Source: Colwellia sp. Arc7-D
GTDB taxonomy: Bacteria; Pseudomonadota; Gammaproteobacteria; Enterobacterales; Alteromonadaceae
Direction: 5' to 3'
NCBI RefSeq assembly: GCF_003061515.1
Contig: NZ_CP028924.1
Location: forward strand, 2,480,001-2,544,000
Length of the DNA stretch: 64,000 nucleotides
The translations under genes were made by a program, and so were the position numbers. This document shows, one piece after another, positions 58,747-64,000 of this stretch. Within the stretch, counting starts at the first letter, position 1. Every line of letters starts with the position of its first letter. Below the pieces are notes generated by a model. The model did not search any database. It was not told the DNA's origin and saw only the letters and a program-made list of their open reading frames with translations.

Positions 58747-59726
58747 ATGTTATTTATACTTTTTTATTTCCTTAACAGCCTCCTAATGTCTGAAAGTTCA
58801 TCTTCTAAAGCAACACTCTCGACTCGTAAACTTTCTCTTGAGAATGTACAGCAATGGCAACAAAAATCTAAGAGTCAAAATACGGTAAACGGCTACTATC
58901 GTGCTGGTGCTAAAGACGCCAAACGTATTCATATTTTGCATGGCACCGGTTTCTCTGCAATGACCTTAGCGGTAATGGCATCGCAACTACCAAAAGACTG
59001 GTCTATTTGGTTAACAGATGTGCCCGGGCATGGTAACTCCACACAGCCATCAAAACGTATGCCTGACTGGCAAAAAATGGCTAATACGGTTGCAGATGCT
59101 ATTTATGCACAAGCCAATGTTAAAGAAAATGGTCCTTTAATAGGTATTGGGCACTCTATGGGGGTGTTTTAACGTTATTAGCTGCAGTTAAATACCCAGA
59201 TTTATTCAGCGAAATAATTTTACTCGACCCAGTGTTATTCCAAACTGAGATGATAATAGCGCAACAACTTATGCGAGTAACCGGAGCATGGCGTAGAAGC
59301 ACTTTAGTAAAATCAGTCGCTAATCGTACCAATACATGGCCAAGCATTGCTGCAATGAACGAGAGTATTGCCAGTAAAGCCTTTTATAAAACTTGGCATT
59401 CGCAAGTGATTAACGATTACTGTGAATTTTCCTCATCGATTAATGCCGATAGTACCGTGCAACTGAGTTGTGAGCCAAGCTGGGAAGCTTCAATCTTTGG
59501 CTCGTACCCAAAAGGCCTTTGGCGGGCGATTTATAACATTAAAGTACCAGTAGAAATATTAGTCGCACATAACAGCTATTTTTTTATACCAAAAGCAGTT
59601 AAAAGAGCCGCTAAAATTAATAAAAACATTCAATGGCAAAAGTTTGGTAAAACTCATTGTTTTCCAATGGAAGAGCCGAACGAAACAGCTGAAAAGTTAA
59701 CGAGTATTATAAGCACCAGAAATTGA
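58747..59726 (+). pseudogene. Alpha/beta-hydrolase, interrupted by a one-base frameshift
   Basis: The joined product would have about 326 residues. The first part has HILHGTGFSAMTLAVMASQLP (given as family block), LTDVPGHGNS and the nucleophile elbow GIGHSMG. The frame stops at 59170-59172 right after the elbow: ATG GGG GTG TTT TAA. One more G in the run of five (59160-59164) gives ATG GGG GGT GTT TTA, restoring GHSMGGVLTLLAAVKYPDLF. The C-terminal part has the expected LLDPVLF and a terminal His in KTHCFPMEEP. The start may be 58747 or the ATG at 58786. A base-calling error in the G run is likely. The substrate is unknown. Confidence 0.82.
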
Positions 59727-59820
59727 TATAAAAGCATATTACTGATAGGTTAATTATTCTTACTGTGTAAATTTATTATTGTGTTTTTAAATATAACGGC
59801 AATCGTCGAAGAGGGTTTTA

Positions 59821-60558
59821 TTGTTGAAATTTTTACTTAGCGTATTGCTCATCTTTTCAATATTTAGCGTAAAAGTAACTGCACTAACTTTAGAAGTAGT
59901 TAGTGAACATTGGCCGCCATTTATAATACAAAACCCTGAAAATAGAAACGATATTTCAGGCAGCGTGACAAAAAAAATTAATGATATTTTAGCGCCTTCA
60001 GGCATTGATTACACCATTAGGACTTATCCGTGGGCGCGTAGTTATTATTTAGCGATGAATAAGCCCAATGTGCTCATTTATTCCATTTATAAAACTAAAG
60101 AACGAACGCCCTACTTTGAGTGGTTTTGTCCTATACACGCCAAAACACCCATTAACATATATAAACTAAAAAAGAACAAGGCTGATATCTCTGCGTTAGA
60201 AACTTTGGGTGACACAGTTATTGGTGTATTAAGAAGTGATAATAGCCATAATTACATGCTAGAGCATGGCTTTGTTGAAGGTCGAAACTTAATCGTTACT
60301 TCGAGTGAAGAAAACAATATAAAAAACTTACTTAATGGAAGAATAGATGCTGTTATTCAATCGAAAGAAAGTTTAATTTATCGCTTGCAAGATACAGGTT
60401 TTAGCATCGATGACTTAAAAGTAGGTTTTAAGTTACACCCAAACGACAGTACAGAACATTGTATGGCGCTGAGTAAAAGCTCGTCGCCAGAAATGATTTC
60501 CACCGTTAAAAAAGCTTTTAACTCTTGGCGAGTTAATCATAATAAAAATAACAACTAA
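59821..60558 (+). CDS. Periplasmic solute-binding protein, family 3 (PAAT-like)
   Basis: This 245-residue protein starts at TTG with GAGGG five bases upstream. It has a signal peptide (hydrophobic, ending VTA) and a family 3 binding-protein fold: VVSEHWPPFIIQNP is the usual first strand and ligand loop. YPWARSYYLAMNKPNVLIYSI, GVLRSDNSHNYMLEHGF and GRIDAVIQSKESLIYRL follow. Members lacking a cognate ABC transporter nearby, as here, are common in Alteromonadales and may act as sensors. The ligand is unknown. It lies 49 bases before the TonB-C gene and may be co-transcribed. Confidence 0.85.
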   Translation: MLKFLLSVLLIFSIFSVKVTALTLEVVSEHWPPFIIQNPENRNDISGSVTKKINDILAPSGIDYTIRTYPWARSYYLAMNKPNVLIYSIYKTKERTPYFEWFCPIHAKTPINIYKLKKNKADISALETLGDTVIGVLRSDNSHNYMLEHGFVEGRNLIVTSSEENNIKNLLNGRIDAVIQSKESLIYRLQDTGFSIDDLKVGFKLHPNDSTEHCMALSKSSSPEMISTVKKAFNSWRVNHNKNNN

Positions 60559-60607
60559 TTTAAAATATTAGTAAAATATTATCTTAAATAAAAACAAGGA
60601 TGTTTAA

Positions 60608-61651
60608 ATGAAAAATTCAATTACCTTTACGTTTTTACCTATACTATTACTTTGCAATAGTAGCCAAGCAATCGAAATATCTCAGCACTTAAGCACTACA
60701 GCAGCACCAATACCTAAAGTTAGAGTTGAACCCAAATATCCTGTCAATGCAGCAAAGAATGGCCGAGAGGGTTGGGCGACTTTTAGTTTTATTATTGAAA
60801 AAGACGGTAGCGTTTCTAATGTTATCACTAAAGAAACTTCCGGTAGTGACGACATTACCCTTGCAGCTAAAAAGGCCGTAATGCAATGGCAATACGATCC
60901 TGTATTAGAAAATGGTGAGCCAATACAACAGTGTGCAAATAGTGTAATGCTTAACTTTAGAATGCATAAACAAGCGGGAGAATCAGGGGTTACTAGGCGT
61001 TTTAGACACTTGTACAGTAAAACACAAGCGGCTATAACAGCCAAAGATTATGCTCAAGCCAAAGAGTTATTGGGGCGATTTAACAAAATAAAAAAAATGC
61101 ACTTATCTGAAAATAACTTTTTACAGTTATTGAGTGCACAATACGCAAATGAAATTGGTGATCCTGCTCTCGAACTTTCGCACTTGAACAAAACAGCATT
61201 CCCTATTGAAGCAGGCAATAATCAGCAACTCATATCTACCCTTAAACAAAAATTACTGCTGCAAATAAAACTAAACCACTTAAAATCTGCATATTACACA
61301 TTTGAACGTTTGGAAAAACTAGCCGCTGATGAACCTTATTTAGCTGATTATAAAGTACTGCTTGAGCGTATTGATGAGTTTATTCGTTCAGATAAAAATT
61401 TAGTGATCAGTGCTGATATTCGTCAAGATGAGTACTGGCATTATGCCTTAGTTCGAAATGAATTTACCTTGACAAACATTACCGGAAAACTCACTAAAAT
61501 GGATATACGATGTGCAAATAAACGTCACCTTTATTCCATTGAAAACAATAACACTTGGAAAATCCCTGACACTTGGCAACAATGCTACGTCTATGTTTTT
61601 GGTGACAATAACGCTACGTTCAACCTTGTAGAACACCCGTTTAAGGCTTAG
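60608..61651 (+). CDS. Periplasmic protein with TonB C-terminal domain
   Basis: This 347-residue protein has a signal peptide (to SSQA) and then directly a TonB C-terminal domain at about 33-118: PKVRVEPKYPVNAAKNGREGW, then VIEKDGSV-like IIEKDGSVSNVITKE, and AVMQWQYDPVLENGEPI. Normal TonB is anchored by an N-terminal helix and has a Pro-rich span; here both are missing and the domain is N-terminal, followed by an alpha-helical repeat-like region (120-260) and a C-terminal segment with two cysteines. It could interact with outer-membrane receptors without energising them. The role is unknown. Confidence 0.78.
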   Translation: MKNSITFTFLPILLLCNSSQAIEISQHLSTTAAPIPKVRVEPKYPVNAAKNGREGWATFSFIIEKDGSVSNVITKETSGSDDITLAAKKAVMQWQYDPVLENGEPIQQCANSVMLNFRMHKQAGESGVTRRFRHLYSKTQAAITAKDYAQAKELLGRFNKIKKMHLSENNFLQLLSAQYANEIGDPALELSHLNKTAFPIEAGNNQQLISTLKQKLLLQIKLNHLKSAYYTFERLEKLAADEPYLADYKVLLERIDEFIRSDKNLVISADIRQDEYWHYALVRNEFTLTNITGKLTKMDIRCANKRHLYSIENNNTWKIPDTWQQCYVYVFGDNNATFNLVEHPFKA

Positions 61652-61688
61652 GTTAATTCGATGATAAACAGCTGAATTTTAAATGAAT

Positions 61689-62042
61689 TTAGTTAATTCG
61701 TGCTTTTGCAATTTCAGCTAAAGATGCTGATTGAGTAGCTAAATTTTCTAACTCAACTTCTATTACAGCTTTCGGTAACTTTTTGATCAGCAGTTGCCCT
61801 ATTTCATTGGCATTATTTTTCGCGGCAAAGATTAGAATATTGCTATTGTCACAACTCACATCTTTAAACACTGCGCGTAATTTTAATCGATTTGACTTCA
61901 ACAGTTTTCTTAACCGCCCTTTGTCATCAACTGCAATATATTCACAAATATTTTGTGCAACATTAAAACTATAACTTTTCGGAACAAACAGGCTAATAGC
62001 AATGACGATTAACAGCATAAAAATATTACATAATAACTTCAT
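61689..62042 (-). CDS. Exported DUF3718 protein, second copy
   Basis: This 117-residue protein is a paralogue of the riboswitch-controlled gene at 28122-28481. It has a signal peptide (to SYS), then FNVAQNICEYIAVDDKGRLR and VSCDNSNILIFAAKN; the two cysteines and the flanking residues align with the other copy. No c-di-GMP riboswitch is visible in its upstream region (62043-62220), so its control differs. It is convergent with the TonB-C protein gene. The function of the family is unknown. Confidence 0.85.
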   Translation of the reverse strand: MKLLCNIFMLLIVIAISLFVPKSYSFNVAQNICEYIAVDDKGRLRKLLKSNRLKLRAVFKDVSCDNSNILIFAAKNNANEIGQLLIKKLPKAVIEVELENLATQSASLAEIAKARIN

Positions 62043-62220
62043 AAGTGTTCCTACAATCTGTAAAGCTTAACTTTTAATAAGTTTAGCGTGCTTTGATAAA
62101 AATGTATGGGTATCTTATCTAAAATAAAAATTACCCGTTAATTAATTAAAATGAATAACTAAGGTTAAATTTCCGGTCAATAGTCATATAAAACATAAAT
62201 ATAACTTAACGAGATAAAAC

Positions 62221-62706
62221 ATGCTAATACGCTTTTTTTTAATATCCATCGTACTCCTCTCAATAGTATCCTCTGGCGTAAATGCTAAAGGTAATGACGC
62301 TAAAGTAATGACATCAGGTTTGAACCACTTGGGTTTAACGGTTAAGGACTTATCAGCCTCAAAAGATTTTTTTGTGAATACTTTAGGTTGGAAAGTTGCA
62401 GGTGGTTATCCAGAATACCCATCGGTATTTGTAACTGATGGGCAAGTTTTTGTCACCTTATGGCAGACCAAAAATAAACATGACGTTATAGAATTTGATA
62501 GAAAGAACAATGTCGGTTTACACCACCTTGCCTTAACGGTAACTAGCGAAAAAATACTTGAGGAGTTACATCAACGCTTTAAATTGTTACCCAATATCGT
62601 CATTGAGTTTTCACCTGAACTTAATGGTAAAGGTCCAACGGTTCATATGATAATTCGTGAACCTAGTGGTAATCGAATTGAGTTCGCTTACTCTCCCAAA
62701 AAATAA
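62221..62706 (+). CDS. Exported VOC-family (glyoxalase/dioxygenase fold) protein
   Basis: This 161-residue protein begins with a Sec signal peptide (hydrophobic, ending GVNA) before a single VOC domain. The likely metal ligands are His in GLNHLGLTVKDL, His in NVGLHHLALTV and Glu in GNRIEFAYSP. The fold covers glyoxalase I, bleomycin-resistance and ring-cleaving enzymes, and the export signal is uncommon among them. The substrate cannot be deduced. A bidirectional terminator follows. Confidence 0.82.
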   Translation: MLIRFFLISIVLLSIVSSGVNAKGNDAKVMTSGLNHLGLTVKDLSASKDFFVNTLGWKVAGGYPEYPSVFVTDGQVFVTLWQTKNKHDVIEFDRKNNVGLHHLALTVTSEKILEELHQRFKLLPNIVIEFSPELNGKGPTVHMIIREPSGNRIEFAYSPKK

Positions 62707-62765
62707 AAAGCACAACTTAACAACCTCGGTGATTTGGTTGTGTATTTTTAGCTATAATTTTGACC

Positions 62766-62795
62766 AAAAAAAGCGCAGAGGATCTGCGCTTTTTT
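62766..62795 (+). terminator. Bidirectional intrinsic terminator between VOC and DUF4136 genes
   Basis: AGCGCAGA and TCTGCGCT form an 8-bp stem around GGA, with A6 before and T6 after. It serves both convergent genes. Confidence 0.92.
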
Positions 62796-62819
62796 AATGA
62801 AGCATTAGCATAGTGTTAA

Positions 62820-63377
62820 TTAGAACTGAGCAACAACCTGCTCAACAACCATTTTAATGGCTTTGCTCGGATTATCTTGCTCTGATGTTTTAATGCGTTT
62901 TATCGCCCAACCATGCCATACCGGCTGATGGCTTTTAACGTCATACACATCTATCGCCAATTTCCCTTCGGTATAGTTTCGCACACGTGTATCTGAACTA
63001 AGACCTATACCACCGTAGTAACGATGTCCCCATAAAAAATTGGTTCTATACATCAGAGGTAAGGTATCAACTTTTACTTTATCTCTGCTTCCCATGGTGT
63101 ATGAAATAGTAAAATCAGCAGCTTCAGCATCACTGACTAATGCATAACCCTTAGCAATAAAAGCTTGTTCAATCGCGTTATCAATTCTAACTTTCATAAC
63201 AGGGTTAGCATCAATAGATTCAGCTAAAACCTTTGTCTCATTTAGCCAAGCGAATGTTTTATAATGTGATGTCGTTATTTCACTATTGCGATCAAAGTCA
63301 ACTCTAGCCTGTTGAGTTGATGTACACCCAGCGATTGCTACAAGTGCTAACATCATGATTAGTTTATTTTTTAGCAT
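62820..63377 (-). CDS. DUF4136 lipoprotein
   Basis: This 185-residue protein has a lipoprotein signal peptide with the lipobox VAIAGC, so Cys18 should be lipidated. TSTQQARVDFDRNS and YKTFAWLNETKV open the DUF4136 domain; ALVSDAEAADFTISYTMG and GKLAIDVYDVKSHQPVWHGWA close it. Proteins of this family are common outer-membrane lipoproteins of unknown function in proteobacteria. Asp/Glu at the +2 position is absent (Thr), which favours sorting to the outer membrane. AAGGA lies a few bases before the ATG. Confidence 0.88.
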   Translation of the reverse strand: MLKNKLIMMLALVAIAGCTSTQQARVDFDRNSEITTSHYKTFAWLNETKVLAESIDANPVMKVRIDNAIEQAFIAKGYALVSDAEAADFTISYTMGSRDKVKVDTLPLMYRTNFLWGHRYYGGIGLSSDTRVRNYTEGKLAIDVYDVKSHQPVWHGWAIKRIKTSEQDNPSKAIKMVVEQVVAQF

Positions 63378-63700
63378 AAATCCTTCCTTACAACTTCGAT
63401 TTGTTTAACTTACCCTACAGGTTATCATAAATACCAAGGTAAACTGTTTAAAAATTTAACGCCATTTGATTGATTTTTTTATTAATTACCATTCAAGATT
63501 AATAACAGAGGTGAGTTATTAATTTAAACGCAGTATTTAACTTATTAATACTTTAAACCTTTCCCCAAATCTTTCCTCGCTAACTAAATGACCGGACTAA
63601 CCTCTACTTTATGACACACAAATATTTAGCTTTTGTACTCCCTATTTTTCATTTGGCTATAATAAAGTTTAAAAACTTATATATATTTTCCAATTTACCA
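63378..63700. other. Intergenic region upstream of the ilv leader
   Basis: This AT-rich stretch must contain the promoter of the DUF4136 gene (minus) and upstream elements of the ilv promoter (plus). I see no clear operator or gene. A frame from 63611 runs in phase into the ilv leader peptide, but it starts upstream of the predicted promoter and looks fortuitous. Confidence 0.4.
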
Positions 63701-63729
63701 TTGACAGTAATAGGTAAACCCCTTAAAAC
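63701..63729 (+). promoter_or_regulatory. Probable promoter of the ilv operon
   Basis: A consensus -35 TTGACA (63701-63706) and a -10-like TAAAAC (63724-63729) are spaced 17 bases apart. The predicted start near 63736 lies about 25 bases before the leader peptide start codon. Confidence 0.65.
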
Positions 63730-63760
63730 TGTAGGTATTACTTTTACACAATATTTATAT

Positions 63761-63841
63761 ATGAACTTAGCTAACACACTTTTTTCTCTCCTCATTCTCG
63801 TCTTGGTCTTAAATCCCAAGCGTGGACGATATTGTGTGTAA
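63761..63841 (+). CDS. ilvL: ilv operon leader peptide rich in Leu, Ile and Val
   Basis: The 26-residue peptide MNLANTLFSLLILVLVLNPK is followed by RGRYCV. The centre holds eleven codons that include six Leu, one Ile and two Val, directly before a hairpin and a terminator. That is the pattern of branched-chain amino-acid attenuation leaders. A pause-type stem (CTTGG/CCAAG, 63802-63820, extended by CGTC/GACG) overlaps its 3' half. No good ribosome binding site is visible. Confidence 0.8.
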   Translation: MNLANTLFSLLILVLVLNPKRGRYCV

Positions 63842-63868
63842 AAATAAAGTAAAAAAATAACAACAATT

Positions 63869-63901
63869 AACCCTCGCTCTGAAAAGAACGGGGGTTTTTT
63901 T
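63869..63901 (+). terminator. ilv attenuator (terminator stem)
   Basis: AACCCTCG and CGGGGGTT form an 8-bp stem with one G-T pair and a 12-base loop, followed by a T-run. It lies 28 bases after the leader stop and 45 before the acetolactate synthase start. Antitermination by upstream pairing with the CGTGG segment (63821-63825) is possible but has a mismatch. Confidence 0.85.
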
Positions 63902-63945
63902 ATCGCTATTTATACTCATTGACTTAATTAAGAAAGGGATTACAT

Positions 63946-64000
63946 ATGACAAAAGAGCTATTCTCAGGTGCTGAGCTGGTAGTAAAAGCCTTATCAGCAT
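63946..64000 (+). CDS. ilvB: Acetolactate synthase large subunit, first codons (runs off window)
   Basis: Only 18 codons are visible, reading MTKELFSGAELVVKALSA. The motif SGAE-V-V-AL is the usual start of the thiamine-pyrophosphate enzyme acetolactate synthase (IlvB/IlvI/IlvG type), which begins valine, leucine and isoleucine synthesis. AAAGGGA lies about ten bases upstream. The ILV-rich leader and attenuator just before it support the assignment. Which isozyme name applies cannot be decided. Confidence 0.8.
   Translation, partial: MTKELFSGAELVVKALSA

Noticed and set aside
63611..63760. Upstream extension of the ilv leader frame
   Set aside because: It begins before the predicted promoter (63701-63729) and lacks a ribosome binding site; only the part from 63761 fits the leader-peptide pattern.
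1..64000. tRNA, rRNA, CRISPR, insertion sequences, prophage or integrated elements
   Set aside because: I looked for tRNA-like ends, spaced repeats, transposase or integrase motifs and terminal inverted repeats and saw none that could be supported.

Overview
This window is a stretch of chromosome from an AT-rich marine gammaproteobacterium. The gene set (liu leucine-degradation operon under LiuR, fused isobutyryl-CoA mutase, pntAB, ycgL/ycgN, scpAB-rluB next to a single trpEGDCFBA operon, DUF3718 proteins, a GEMM-I riboswitch) points to Alteromonadales, most likely Colwelliaceae (Colwellia or Thalassotalea type). This placement is inferred from gene content and not from a marker gene. I saw no rRNA, tRNA, CRISPR array, insertion sequence or prophage.

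Layout. 1-6863 (minus) is a branched-chain/short acyl-CoA block: 3-hydroxyisobutyryl-CoA hydrolase (cut by the window edge), an AcuI-type reductase, a large acyl-CoA dehydrogenase broken by a one-base frameshift, and icmF, with a divergent AraC regulator (7138-8079). 8352-11846 is an iron block: a very small 2OG-Fe(II) oxygenase-like protein, a PiuC-type hydroxylase and a siderophore receptor preceded by a Fur-box-like site. recQ, a lipoprotein with an esterase fold, a GNAT protein and an exported unknown follow. 17384-27793 carries a thiolase and, divergently, liuR-liuABCDE plus a two-subunit 3-oxoacid CoA-transferase. Together these take isovaleryl-CoA to acetyl-CoA, and two LiuR-type palindromes lie between the divergent arms. 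27961-28481 is a c-di-GMP-I riboswitch driving a small exported DUF3718 protein. Next come a frameshifted patatin, a Kef-type antiporter, a GGDEF cyclase, rhlE, an alanine/glycine symporter and pntAB, which is followed by a remnant of a second pntB 3' end. A housekeeping run (gamma-carbonic anhydrase, ycgN, mltB-like, ycgL, rnd, rluB, scpB, scpA, yciO, RNase AM) leads to the trp operon with a classical attenuator. glnS, a frameshifted hydrolase, a solute-binding protein, an orphan TonB-C protein, a second DUF3718 protein, a VOC protein and a DUF4136 lipoprotein follow. The window ends in an ilv leader peptide, attenuator and the first codons of acetolactate synthase.

How the parts fit. Two amino-acid biosynthesis operons (trp, ilv) are controlled by leader-peptide attenuation readable in the sequence. 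Branched-chain amino-acid catabolism is present as two separate regulated blocks. A c-di-GMP synthase with an intact I-site lies about 4 kb from a c-di-GMP-sensing riboswitch.

The most unusual observations are: a second Trp-rich mini-ORF between the trp attenuator and trpE; a leftover pntB tail beside the intact gene; a roughly 117-bp imperfect palindrome between liuA and liuB; a 99-residue protein with a complete 2OG-oxygenase motif set; and three genes each broken by loss of one base, two of them at G5 runs where G6 would restore the frame. The last pattern looks more like homopolymer undercalling than biology. I did not find a clear wholly new multi-gene system.
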